Source: Prorocentrum cordatum (taxonomy: Eukaryota > Sar > Dinophyceae > Prorocentrales > Prorocentraceae). Taken from it: a DNA stretch of 61,385 nt. Position 1 is the first letter of the stretch. Each line of letters starts with the position of its first letter. The notes beneath the pieces were generated by a model. That model was not told the DNA's origin, searched no databases, and saw only the letters and a program-made list of their open reading frames with translations. The DNA lies in NCBI GenBank assembly GCA_963575745.1, contig CAUYUJ010002070.1, positions 32,501-93,885 of the forward strand, read 5' to 3'. A program made the translations under genes and the position numbers. Shown piece after piece: positions 19,900 through 29,455 of this stretch.

Positions 19900-21430
19900 C
19901 TCCGGAGACTCGCGGGCCCATGATGAACCATGTCCCCGGAAGGCTTTCTGGGGACATGGTTTGTTGGGGTGTGTTGGGGGGTCTCTTGGGCGTTCCCTGG
20001 GGGCCCCTTGGGGGCCTCCAGGAACTCTCGGACCCATGATGAACCATGCCCCGGAAGGTTTTCTGGGGACATGATTTCTTGGGGTGTGTTGGGGGGCCTC
20101 TTGCCTCCTGGGCCGTCTTGGGGCCCTCGTCGGGGCCTCGTGGGCCTTCTTGGAGCGATCTGATGGGCCTCCGAGGCCGTGAGGGAGCGCTGGAAAGCGG
20201 GAAAAGCGAGAACGCCAAAGTCCAAAACACTCGGAAAACGAGCGAATCTTGCCTTCCAGGGCCCTCTTGGGGAGCCTCTTGAGTCCGTCTTGGAGCGTGT
20301 TGGAGTCCTCGTCGGCTGTCTTGAGGGCATCTCGGGCGTCTTCGGGGCCTCGTGGGACCGTCTTGGGCCCTCTCGGGACCCCCTTAGCCTGTCGTGGCCT
20401 GCTTCGGGGCGGGCTCGGGCCGCCTCGGGAGCTCTGGACCCCCCCCCGCAAACCCCCGGTGGGCACCGGTGGGGGGAACAGGCAGCGGCCCGCCTCCCCC
20501 CGGGCCTACTCCGAGATCGAGAATCATGTTCCCGGGAAGCTTTCCGGGATCATGATTTGATCAGCTCTCTAAGAGGGGGGCCTCTGGGGGCTTACCGAGG
20601 GGCGCCTTTTGGCCTTGTCGGCAAGCCTATTGGAAACATGGTTGGGGCGGTGGGCGGAAGCCCAGGGAATCATGTTCCCGGAAAGCTATCTGGGAAATAC
20701 GATTTACCGAAGTGTTATGGGGGCCCGCAGGGGGCTTCCCTGGGGGCCCCTTGGGGGCCTATTGGGGCTTCTGGGGGGCCTCTTTGGAGCCTCACGGGGC
20801 TTCTTGGGAGCCTCTTGATGGCCTCCAGGGGCGTCCTAGGAGCCTCTCAGGCCGGAGACCTTGAAATATCGCGCTCTTCGGGCCCTCTTGGGTCGCTCTT
20901 GGAGCTCCCTTGGGGCGCTCTCGAGGCCCTCTTGACTTATCTGGGGAGCCTCCTGGGCCGTCTCTGGGCTTTCTTGGGAGCCTCTTCGGCCGTCTTGGAG
21001 CGATCTGAAGGGCCTCTGACGTGGTCCGGGACCGTGGGGAGGCGGAACAGGGGAGAGCGCAAGAATGCTTCAAAAACGATTGGAAAATGGGGCCCTTTGG
21101 AGGCGCTCTTGGGGCGTTTTGGCGGCGTTTTGGCGGCGACGTCGGCCGTCCTGAGGCCATTTTCTTGGGAGCCTTTGGGGGCCTCTGGGGGGTTTCTTAC
21201 GGGCCTCTTGGGGGCTTCGGGGGCCCTCTTGGAGCGGGGGGCTTGAAAATTCAGCTGGGTTTCCCCATGTTGGGCCCCTCTTGGGCCATTTGGGGGCGCG
21301 CTTGGGCCGTCATAGGCGCCTCTTGGACCGTCCTGGGACCCTCGTGGCCCGTCTTAGACCCCTCTTGGGGGCCTCTTGGGTTGTCTTGGGGCGATCTAGC
21401 CTCTGAAGTCGTTAAGGACCGCTCGAAGAT
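19900..21430. repeat. GC-rich repeat family G1 in opposite orientation, with embedded palindromes
   Basis: Built of 'cttgggggcctcttggg' words, the reverse complement of the arrays at 627-1745. Two tandem 115-bp units (19917-20032 and 20033-20150) and later positions carry a recurring palindrome: 19929-19958, 20046-20072, 20522-20557 and a decayed one at 20669-20706. No gene. Confidence 0.75.
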
Positions 21431-21599
21431 TTGAAAACCGAGCCTGGTAAAAATGTACGTTGCACATAGGAGGGATTGGGACGTTTTTTCGCATGTAGGG
21501 CCCCTCTTGGGAGACTTCTTGGAAGGGGTCTTGAAGCGTCTTGGACGCCTCTCGGGCCTTCGAGACGCCTCTAGGACGAGAAGAGTCTATTGACACAAC

Positions 21600-22353
21600 G
21601 TGCTGCTTATACGTTCCGGGGGGGGGTCCGGGGATTCCAACAGCTTTCGCGCGGGGTACACTTTGCGTCGAGTTGTGTCTACTCTGCCTGGCGCCGCTGG
21701 TCGGTCACCCATTCGTAATCGAGTAGTCGCCCGTAGGGGGCTACTCGGCACTGCTGATCCCCATTTTTCATTGCCGAGCATGGGGGGACGGTGGCGCACC
21801 GTACCGTCGCCCGCCGCCACGCACTGCGCGTCTAGGCGGATTTCCAAAGACCTGGTAAGGCAAATCACGCGCGACTCTGGAAAATTCTCCGGGGCTAAAT
21901 ATGAAAAACCCGGGAACGTTTTTGAACATGTCCGACCTAATGTTTGAAAAAGATCCCAAAATCGATGTTGAAAAACTCCGGGGTCGATTGTGAAAAATTC
22001 CTGAATCCATTTTGAAAAATTCCGGATCTCAAAATCCTTCAGATGTCCTGCGCGGCGGGCGCAGAACAACCATAAGCAGAGGCTATTCAGGGATTGGAGA
22101 GTGGTACCAATACGGCGAGCAGGGGGGGATGCGAATGTGCGTCCACATCGCACTCTGCGCGTCTTCCGTGGATCGCGAGCTGGGATCAGCCCCGGATCCG
22201 CTACCAACTAGAATTGCGGGGGAGGGTTGGCCCTCAGAGGCGAAGCATGATGTAATGGATCGGCCCTGTAACTTCTGGAACGTATGCGCTACGCGTCGGC
22301 GCTAGGCCAAACGGCAGCGGCACATCATATTTGAGTAGGAGAGGTGATAGGAC
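21600..22353. other. Noncoding flank of copia-1, nothing recognised
   Basis: Holds a short hairpin at 21720-21747 (cgagtag/ctactcg) and a run of diverged 'ttgaaaaa.tcc' units at 21895-22040. I see no gene. Confidence 0.4.
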
Positions 22354-22358
22354 GGAGG

Positions 22359-22448
22359 TGTAGAAATCCCTTGTTTGCACCGCAGCCGGCTTGAGCCTCG
22401 AGCCAAGGACAAATTCCTCCTTATCGAAGTCACCCGCTTATCTTTTCA
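22359..22448 (+). repeat. copia-1 5' LTR
   Basis: 90 bp, TGTAGAAATC...TATCTTTTCA, identical to 29328-29417 with a constant offset of 6969. Confidence 0.97.
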
Positions 22449-22460
22449 TGGTGGCGGAGC
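22449..22460 (+). promoter_or_regulatory. copia-1 primer-binding site
   Basis: TGGTGGCGGAGC directly abuts the LTR. The TGG start fits a tRNA CCA end. It resembles initiator-tRNA-Met primer sites (TGGTA.C.GAG type) and differs by one base from the site of copia-2. Confidence 0.75.
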
Positions 22461-22577
22461 TGTGGTGATAGATTCTCGGAGGATTACCGTATCCCCAGCC
22501 CCAAGTAGGGCTCTGGGAAGGCAGAAAGCAGCGTAGGATCCCCAACCCAAGCAGGGCTCTGGGAAGACGTAGAAACA

Positions 22578-24063
22578 ATGGCAGCGGTCATCGACACAAA
22601 ACTGTTAGGACGAGGTCTCAGAGATTTCTCCGGAGATGAAAACGACTGGAGCGATTGGTGTTATCGTTTCGAATCGTATTGTGGAGCAGTGAGTCAAGTA
22701 ATGTTGCAGAGCATGGAACGTGCACGAGAACATGAGAACCCCATCGTACTAGCAGCTGCAGAAGATGATGTAAAACAGCACTCTGCGAATCTAGCCTATA
22801 TTCTGAAGAGTGTAGTGTATGGGGAGATGACGAAAGTTTACAGGAAGATTGAGAAAGGGAACGGTTTTGAAATGTGGCGTAGGATGTGCATTCGGTACGA
22901 ACACAAAGACAAAAACACGAAAAGGGGAGTTCTGAACGCAGTGATGGATTTTAGTTTCGCGGGCGCCTCCCTCCCAGAGGTTCTTGAGCGCCTCGAAGAG
23001 CTAGAATTGCTCATCAAAGAATACGACGATCTAGCTTCTCCAGACGAGCTAGCAGATGATGTGATAGTGAGCGTGGTAATTAAGACGATCCCAGAACCAA
23101 TGAAGACTCATTTTGAGTTAAATGGCCATTTGTGCGAAACTTACGAAGATCTCAAACGAGAGATCCACAAATACGTCGGAAGCAAACGTGTTTGGAAGAA
23201 CCCCATATGGGAGAAAAAAGAATGGCCCGAAGCCCATGGAAGTAGATGCCTTCAAGGGCTCTCCAAAAGGATCCCCCAAAGGATTTCCGAAAGGTAACCC
23301 CAAAGGCTTTACGAAAGGATCCCCGAAAGGTGACCAGAAGGGCTCTCCTAAAGGATTCCCCAGAGGCACACCGAAAGGAGGTACCCAAGGATCTTGGTCT
23401 GGCCGTGGATACCCATCATCCTCCTGGAGAGGACCGGGTTCCTCCACCCAGGCTCAGAGTTGGCACCAACCTGACCGTAAAGACAAATGGAAGGACCAAC
23501 CGAACAGCGGAGGCAAGAGTGGTTGGAATCCGACCTCAAATAAATGGTGTGACATTTGCAGGATGAAAAACCATTGGACCTCCGAGTGCCGATTCAACGG
23601 CAAAGGAAAACAACGTTCAGGGAAAGGGAGCCACTCCAATGAGCAAGCCTGGGATCAAAATTCGTGGGGTCTGGGGTGGTCTTGGGACGAGCAGGGAGAC
23701 GGGGACCAGAAAGCAGAAGACGAACACGACGATGCAGACTGGAGTTCTTATCCCCAGCACTCCTCTGAGGAGTTTGCGGCACTGATACCCGCGAGCGCTT
23801 TTCTGCCAGAAGGCCACGATGCACTCGACATCGAATACGGGGCTCCAGAGGTGAGAGTTGACCAAATTCAGATTGTGGAAACTATCTCAGTGGGCTCTCA
23901 GACTGATCCCACAGTGAGGCCGAATACACACAGGGTGCAGGAACGGGCTCTCGGACCGAACCCGCGAACAAAGATTCAAAGATCGAGTTCTTCGAATGTC
24001 CCTTGTGGTTTGACATATCTTGCGATGATTCGACCTTCTTCGATGAAACCGGAAATAACGTAA
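22578..24063 (+). CDS. copia-1 Gag (capsid and nucleocapsid; frameshifted)
   Basis: Structural protein that packages element RNA. ATG at 22578 opens a capsid-type domain (DFSGDENDWSDWCYRFESYC ... LERLEELELLIKEYDDL) that runs to about 23230. The nucleocapsid part follows in the +1 frame: GRKKNGPKPMEVDAFKG, a lysine/glycine-rich KGSPKG repeat, then the zinc knuckle CDICRMKNHWTSEC (CX2CX4HX4C, about 23551-23592) and a Trp/Asp-rich tail to 24063. The shift lies near the A6 run at 23215-23221. It may be a one-base deletion. A programmed +1 shift inside Gag would be unusual. Confidence 0.9.
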
Positions 24064-24740
24064 CATATTCTTGGATTCGGGGTGTCGGGCAACGTTTTGT
24101 CAATGAGGTAACCCATTTTCCTATTTCACTCGTGTCGAAAATCGTGTGGTGTGCAGTGCTGGCAACGTTGTTCTTCTCAGCCTTAGTGGGGACTGGGACC
24201 AACGCGCAGCAGGACGTGAACACGTTCATTGCACCTTGGGGAAATGCTACAGAGAGGTCGTTACGAAATCCGCAGTTTCAGGTATTGATGGATTCGGGCA
24301 CGTTTGACCACGTATGCAATGAACAATTTGCTCCTCACATTCCTCTTATCCCTTCCCATGGGACGGGCGGAGTAACAGCATCAGGACACAACATGACACG
24401 TTTAGGACACAAGGATGTCCCAATAGTGTTCCTATGACATAATGGTGCGTCAGCAGTGCTGGTTGTACGATTTGGCGTATTCAAGGAAGCATGCACAACA
24501 CTAATCAGCATCAACAGATTAGCGAAACAGAAGAACATTCATTTTGCCTTCGACTCGAAATCGTTATCGCTGACAGGCCCGAGCCTGCCGAATGAAATCA
24601 TCATCAGAGAACGAAGTTTTCTTTATAGGGCTGATTGCCGGTTTGCAAATCCAACACACATCATGCCAATTGTCCAAAATCAGTCCACACATTCGGCGGC
24701 TCTCAGACCACTGGATGAACCGCCAGAGGAGCTCTTGACA
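24064..24740 (+). pseudogene. copia-1 aspartic protease (in-frame TGA)
   Basis: The frame differs from the nucleocapsid and starts around 24003. The active-site segment is VLMDSGTFDHVC (about 24280-24315), with DSG as the catalytic triad. A TGA at 24435-24437 interrupts the flap-side region. Reading continues in the same frame after the stop (VVRFGVFKEACTTLISINRL), as expected for the protease C-terminal half, so the TGA is a point nonsense lesion inside one domain. Confidence 0.8.
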
Positions 24741-26462
24741 GCAATACCAGCGAAATTGCATAAAGAAATCTGGGCGATCACCTCTGAGGGAGAACCTTGC
24801 GTGATAACGCCAGGAGCTCAGAAAATTCGCGTGCCAATCGAAAGCCTACCGAAGAAATTATCTTATGACGAGGTTGCGCAGAAATTCCCTCTGCGAATCA
24901 CCTGGGTCAAATGGTCCAAACTTCCTTGGACCCTCTTGGAGAACCGCGTCGATTGGACGACAATGCAGAAACCAGAAGACGAAATCATGCCCGGAAAAAC
25001 CATCACTCTGTTTGTTCGGAAGGACACCCCGACCAGCAGTGAGACCCAACGATCGCACGAACAGAACAGAAATTCAACCGAAGCTCAGCAGAGCCTCTCG
25101 GAAAAGGCACCCCAACACGTACGAGGATCAGGGTCACAAACGCAGTCTCCGAACAGAACGGAACCGCCAACAGAAGTTCAAACACTTCCTCCAGGGACGC
25201 ATGAGATTGGTGAGGTCACTTATGTAGTAACAGCTTCCCCAATAGGATTTATTTGTCTTAAAAACGTGACGGAAGGCCTCAGAACAACCTGGGTCCAGAT
25301 GGTGAAAGGCTGCGTGTGGAAACTTTTGGAAGATGACGCGTCGATAGCACAACTTCTGCGCAAAGACGAAACATTCGACAGTATTCCCTGGATGCAACAT
25401 CAGCCGTTTCAATCAATCACCATGTTTAGGCCATCGAAGGCGCCTCCGGCGTCGCAGCCAGAGCGACAGGAGGTCGACGAAGGAGAAAAACCGCTGGCTC
25501 CCAGAATTCCCACTGGACCAACGCAGAAAGAACGGGATGAACACAACTTAACTCACATCCCGCGCAGAGATTGGCGCGAATGGTGCGTGCGTGGACGCGC
25601 CAAACAGTCCCCACACAAACGTCCAGAGGAGTCTGCAATTCCTATCGTCCAGATGGATTACTTCTTTGTGAAAACTCGTGACGACGACAGTGTAATCACA
25701 TGTGTGTCTATCATTGATGTTGCAAATGGGCACGGTGCATGCAGCCAAGTGATTGCAAAGGGGTCCACTGACACGCATGCCGTCGGGTATGTCGTTACAC
25801 ACCTCGAGCATGCTGGTTTGACAGGAGAACTCATCCTGCAGACAGACTCTGAAAGTTCCATCAAGGATTTGGCGCGAACAGTGGCCGTAAAACGAGCACG
25901 TGGGGAATCAGACACCAATCCCAAAACACATCTTCGTCAAACACCAGTGGGATCGAAACAATCAAACGGAACTGTCGAAAGATTTCACCAAACCATAGAA
26001 GGCCTTCTCCGAACCCAGAAGTTGGCTCTCGAGGGGAGGTACAATATGGTTTTGACCAACAAGAGCATGATCACGCCGTGGTTGATTCGCCACTGCGGCT
26101 GGCTCCACTCCCGTTTTCAAAAGCATGCAGACGGAAAGACGTCTTGTGAAAGATGCAAGCGAAATGCCTACCACGGCTTCGTGGTTGAATTTGGGGAATG
26201 TGTGAGCGCGCGTTACAACGGACCCATCACGAACAAAATGGAACCACACTGGGTTGCCGGAGCATGGCTGGGCAAAGCAGTAGGAAATGACGAGCATATC
26301 ATCGCAACACCCAGGGGGCTCATACAGACCAGGAACATCCGGCGAATGGAAGAATCTGCACGATTCAATCCAAATTTGATTAAGCAGATATACGGCGTAC
26401 CTTGGGACTTGAACCGGCGCCCTGGCGCCGAAGGTCAGCCAAGCTCTGCGCCGCAGGAGTAG
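24741..26462 (+). CDS. copia-1 integrase region
   Basis: After a linker, the zinc-binding remnant HNLTHIPRRDWREWC appears near 25530. The catalytic core follows: first Asp in QMDYFFVKT, second Asp in LQTDSESSIKDL, and Glu in SNGTVERFHQTIEGLLRT (DDE). Ahead of the core one Cys of the usual HHCC set is missing. The frame ends at TAG 26460-26462, after YGVPWDLNRRPG. The same frame continues into RT, so the TAG splits an originally continuous polyprotein. Confidence 0.92.
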   Translation, partial: AIPAKLHKEIWAITSEGEPCVITPGAQKIRVPIESLPKKLSYDEVAQKFPLRITWVKWSKLPWTLLENRVDWTTMQKPEDEIMPGKTITLFVRKDTPTSSETQRSHEQNRNSTEAQQSLSEKAPQHVRGSGSQTQSPNRTEPPTEVQTLPPGTHEIGEVTYVVTASPIGFICLKNVTEGLRTTWVQMVKGCVWKLLEDDASIAQLLRKDETFDSIPWMQHQPFQSITMFRPSKAPPASQPERQEVDEGEKPLAPRIPTGPTQKERDEHNLTHIPRRDWREWCVRGRAKQSPHKRPEESAIPIVQMDYFFVKTRDDDSVITCVSIIDVANGHGACSQVIAKGSTDTHAVGYVVTHLEHAGLTGELILQTDSESSIKDLARTVAVKRARGESDTNPKTHLRQTPVGSKQSNGTVERFHQTIEGLLRTQKLALEGRYNMVLTNKSMITPWLIRHCGWLHSRFQKHADGKTSCERCKRNAYHGFVVEFGECVSARYNGPITNKMEPHWVAGAWLGKAVGNDEHIIATPRGLIQTRNIRRMEESARFNPNLIKQIYGVPWDLNRRPGAEGQPSSAPQE

Positions 26463-28106
26463 CCGTATCCTCAAGCCTCCTCGCCAGAACAACACCCGAG
26501 AGAAGCCAATCGAAAATTGCATTTGTTTTGGGACGAGTGTGGTAAGACTGAGAATTGCAAAGCGTGCCAAGACGGTGCTCACGGAAACACGCATTCAGCT
26601 GCGTGCAAGCGGAGGAGACAGGAATGGGAATTGAAACGCGCAGAGAAACTCAAGCAAGACGAAGACAAACAGGAAACGCGTCCTCTGCAACAGCCTTCGA
26701 AATACGAAGTAAAACACAGAAGAATTGACCACGACGCAGGTGGATCTTCTGGAAGAGACGCACTTCCAGCAGACCGAGACGCACAACGTGCGCAAAAGCG
26801 GAAACCAGACATCAGCAATGAGGAACTACACGAGCTTGCTCTGTCGCCGGAGATGCAACAACAAGCTTTGAAACGAAAAGCGGAAGCAAAACGTCCAGAT
26901 GCACCTGGATCGATGGCAATGTCCGCGATTCGACCCATTTACAATATTGATGACAGCCAGTATTTGTGCGAAGAACCTGAACCAACAGTTGCGGACGACT
27001 CGCATGCCAACGACGCACTTCTCAAAGAGTGCTTCTCGGGAGTTGAATTAACCGACGGTTTGAAAAAGGAAGACGTCGAGAAAGGAATGTCGAAAGAGAT
27101 GGGGAATCTAGATTACTTTAATGTCTACACGTGGTGGCCAGAAAACAAGGCAGAGAGCAAACCTATCAAAACATGTTGGGTCCACAAAAGGAAAGGAGAC
27201 GAAGTTCGATCGAGATTGTGCGCAAAAGATTTGAAATCGAAAAGCACACGAGATGATGTTTTTGCTGCGACCCCAACGCCAGTAGGTTTACGCATCTTGC
27301 TCGCGATTGCTTTGGCACATAACCTAGAAGTGTATGTAGGTGATTTTAGTGTAGCCTTCATGCATGCCGACATAAGCGACGAGAATGTTTTCTGCAGGCC
27401 CCCGGAGCCGTGGCGATCCAGGTATCCCGGATGGGTCTGGAAGATGAATAAAGCGATGAACGGGTTGAGAAAAGCTCCACAGAATTTCCCAGATTTCATC
27501 ACAGGTGTCTTGACGCAGTATTTGGGATATACGCGGTGCCGCACAGACCCGCAAGTGTTTTGGAACCAGAACACAGGAGTGAGAGTTAGTATTCATGTTG
27601 ACGAACCCATTGCAGTCGGTTCAACATCTCAGGTGTTAGGTTTCTTCGAGGAGTTGAAGAAACATGTTTCGTTCAAAATTGGAGAACGATTCAACGAAGA
27701 GGTTCCTACGAAATACCTCGGGCGTCTTTATCAAAAATGCGATGGAAAGATTAAGGTTTCCCCAACAGAGAAATACATAGACGAAGCGCTGAGGATTTAT
27801 AATATGTTGCATTGTACTTCTGTGAGTACCCCAGGAACAAAAGACACCGCTACGGTGAAGGGCTCTGTCGGGGAAGAATTTGAGACCCTAGATCAAAAGC
27901 ATCATCACATGTATCGGCGCGCTGTAGGCAAGCTGCAGTTTATATGCCAGGAGCGTGGGGATATTCATTTTTCGGTCAAAGAGCTGGCAAGAAGACTCGC
28001 GTCGCCGACCAAACAGTGCGAGAGAAAATTGAAACATCTGCTTCGTTATCTGAAAAGGCACTCGGCACGAATCGTTGCATCTTCAATGCGAGAACACAAC
28101 GCGTAA
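26463..28106 (+). CDS. copia-1 reverse transcriptase
   Basis: The N-terminal linker contains a putative zinc motif (ECGKTENCKACQ ... HSAACKRRR, about 26530-26620) shared with copia-2. RT core: CWVHKRKGDEVRSRLCAKD, motif A GDFSVAFMHADI, NKAMNGLRKAPQNF, then motif C SIHVDEPIAVG at about 27588-27620, where copia elements normally have YVDD. The second catalytic Asp is Glu here (codons 27600-27605, GAC GAA), which should cripple polymerase activity. The frame ends 28104-28106 just before RNase H. Confidence 0.93.
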   Translation, partial: PYPQASSPEQHPREANRKLHLFWDECGKTENCKACQDGAHGNTHSAACKRRRQEWELKRAEKLKQDEDKQETRPLQQPSKYEVKHRRIDHDAGGSSGRDALPADRDAQRAQKRKPDISNEELHELALSPEMQQQALKRKAEAKRPDAPGSMAMSAIRPIYNIDDSQYLCEEPEPTVADDSHANDALLKECFSGVELTDGLKKEDVEKGMSKEMGNLDYFNVYTWWPENKAESKPIKTCWVHKRKGDEVRSRLCAKDLKSKSTRDDVFAATPTPVGLRILLAIALAHNLEVYVGDFSVAFMHADISDENVFCRPPEPWRSRYPGWVWKMNKAMNGLRKAPQNFPDFITGVLTQYLGYTRCRTDPQVFWNQNTGVRVSIHVDEPIAVGSTSQVLGFFEELKKHVSFKIGERFNEEVPTKYLGRLYQKCDGKIKVSPTEKYIDEALRIYNMLHCTSVSTPGTKDTATVKGSVGEEFETLDQKHHHMYRRAVGKLQFICQERGDIHFSVKELARRLASPTKQCERKLKHLLRYLKRHSARIVASSMREHNA

Positions 28107-28560
28107 TGTAGTTGTTTATGTTGATTCTGATTGGGCAGGGTGCCACGAAACACGAAAGAGCACGTCGGCAGGTGTGATATTCTGGGGATCGGCTGTTCTA
28201 GGTAATTACAGTAGAACGCAAAGCGTCGTTGCCCAATCGAGCGGCGAAGCAGAGCTGTACGCCATTGCATCGGGTGCAGCAGAGGGGCTGCACGCACAGA
28301 GTCTCATCAAGGAACTCGGATTCGACGTAAGTGTAGAAGTAAAGTCGGACAGCAGCGCTGGCAGAGCCATCGCGTCGAGAATCGGAGTCGGAAAGCTCAA
28401 ACATATCGACATTAAGTTCCTTCACATCCAGCAGCTTCTTTCAGCGAAGCGCATCAGCTTAGGGAAAGTAGCATCGGCAGACAATGTGTCAGACATCGGC
28501 ACGAAATATCTCGACAAGGCACGGCTTCAGGAATTGAAGCGAATGTTGGGGATACGTTGA
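28090..28560 (+). CDS. copia-1 RNase H
   Basis: In the +1 frame relative to RT. Contains VVVYVDSDWAGCHETRKSTS, VAQSSGEAELYAI, VKSDSSAGRAIASR and NVSDIGTKYLDKARLQ, which are the Asp, Glu, Asp, Asp sites of copia RNase H. The frame change lies at about 28080-28108. The terminal TGA is at 28558-28560. Confidence 0.93.
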   Translation, partial: ENTTRNVVVYVDSDWAGCHETRKSTSAGVIFWGSAVLGNYSRTQSVVAQSSGEAELYAIASGAAEGLHAQSLIKELGFDVSVEVKSDSSAGRAIASRIGVGKLKHIDIKFLHIQQLLSAKRISLGKVASADNVSDIGTKYLDKARLQELKRMLGIR

Positions 28561-28993
28561 GATAGAGAAGCCTTGCCTACTCATGTTTCACAGAAACATC
28601 CTGCTACAAAATGCCGTTGTTGTCCGTAGCCACAACACGGGCTCAAGCATTCCTTTCGTGAGTCTCTGACGTACAATGTTGCCATCTCGCGTAGCATGGT
28701 GCTACAAGCAATGCCCTGAGTGCACAGATTACTATGCGAGGGTGCCGGCCGAGAGTGTGACCAGCAAGGGAAAAGTCGAGGGGACTCTTTCGTATCGTTT
28801 GGTACAACACTTGAGCAGTGCCCATGGTCCACACGGATTTGGTGCAGACAAGTCAACGAAGATTGATAATTCATGCTCATTGCGTTACTGTGGGGTTGGG
28901 CCATAGTATCCAGAGTACAATCACACAGAGGCTTGGCGCGAGCGTTCACCAACGCCCCAGAGGCCTCCGACGCCACCTCCGGCAACCAGCCGC

Positions 28994-29254
28994 GTGGCAG
29001 ACGGCACGGTCAAGCAAGAAGAACCAGCAAAGACCGCAAAGACCGAGCTCAGAGAGCGTACTCGCTCCCGTTCCCGGCGTCAGTCGCCGAGCACGAGCGT
29101 TGAGGCGAGGCCGAGGTCCCCCAGCGATACCAGGAGCGAGCGCACTGTGGTGCGCGATATTTTGATTGACGTAGGTTATCTTCGGGACGTATCTTCTACC
29201 GCGCGCGTGCTGAAGACCGTTGCGTCGAAGATCAAAGAATTGTCCCGGGATTGA
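28994..29254 (+). CDS. Small basic/RS-rich ORF in copia-1 3' region
   Basis: 86-codon ATG ORF between RNase H and the 3' LTR. The N-terminal half is Arg/Ser-rich (ERTRSRSRRQSPS). The C-terminal half is a possible helix (STARVLKTVASKIKELSRD). I recognise no family. It may be chance or an accessory ORF. The remainder of 28561-29327 looks untranslated. Confidence 0.3.
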   Translation: MADGTVKQEEPAKTAKTELRERTRSRSRRQSPSTSVEARPRSPSDTRSERTVVRDILIDVGYLRDVSSTARVLKTVASKIKELSRD

Positions 29255-29315
29255 TCTACCACTGGAACTGTTCAGCTCTGCCTCCAAAGGGCATCTGATG
29301 ACGAAGAGAGTCAGA

Positions 29316-29327
29316 TCTGAGGGGGGC
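29316..29327 (+). promoter_or_regulatory. copia-1 polypurine tract
   Basis: 'tctgaggggggc' directly precedes the 3' LTR, the expected position of the plus-strand primer. Confidence 0.7.
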
Positions 29328-29417
29328 TGTAGAAATCCCTTGTTTGCACCGCAGCCGGCTTGAGCCTCGAGCCAAGGACAAATTCCTCCTTATCGAAGTC
29401 ACCCGCTTATCTTTTCA
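29328..29417 (+). repeat. copia-1 3' LTR
   Basis: Identical to the 5' LTR over 90 bp. It is followed by GGAGG, the target duplication, which runs into a (GGA)n tract. Confidence 0.97.
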
Positions 29418-29455
29418 GGAGGAGGAGGAGGAGGAGGAGGAGGAGGAGGGGGAGA
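29418..29455. repeat. (GGA)n microsatellite at the copia-1 insertion edge
   Basis: About eleven GGA units start exactly at the LTR end. The 5' flank has only GGAGG, so either the target was in this tract or the duplicated site later expanded. Confidence 0.9.

Larger units (their letters stand above)
22359..29417 (+). mobile_element. Ty1/copia LTR retrotransposon copia-1
   Basis: Identical 90-bp LTRs (22359-22448 and 29328-29417) start TG and end CA. They are flanked by the 5-bp duplication GGAGG (22354-22358 and 29418-29422). A tRNA-type primer-binding site adjoins the 5' LTR and a polypurine tract adjoins the 3' LTR. The domain order Gag, protease, integrase, RT, RNase H is that of Ty1/copia. 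The coding part carries a frameshift within Gag, an in-frame TGA, an in-frame TAG and a frameshift before RNase H, so the copy cannot encode an intact polyprotein. Identical LTRs nevertheless point to a recent insertion. Confidence 0.97.

Noticed and set aside
22359-22448. Leader-like 'cttgagcc' inside the copia-1 LTR as a spliced-leader relic
   Set aside because: Only eight bases agree, well within chance.
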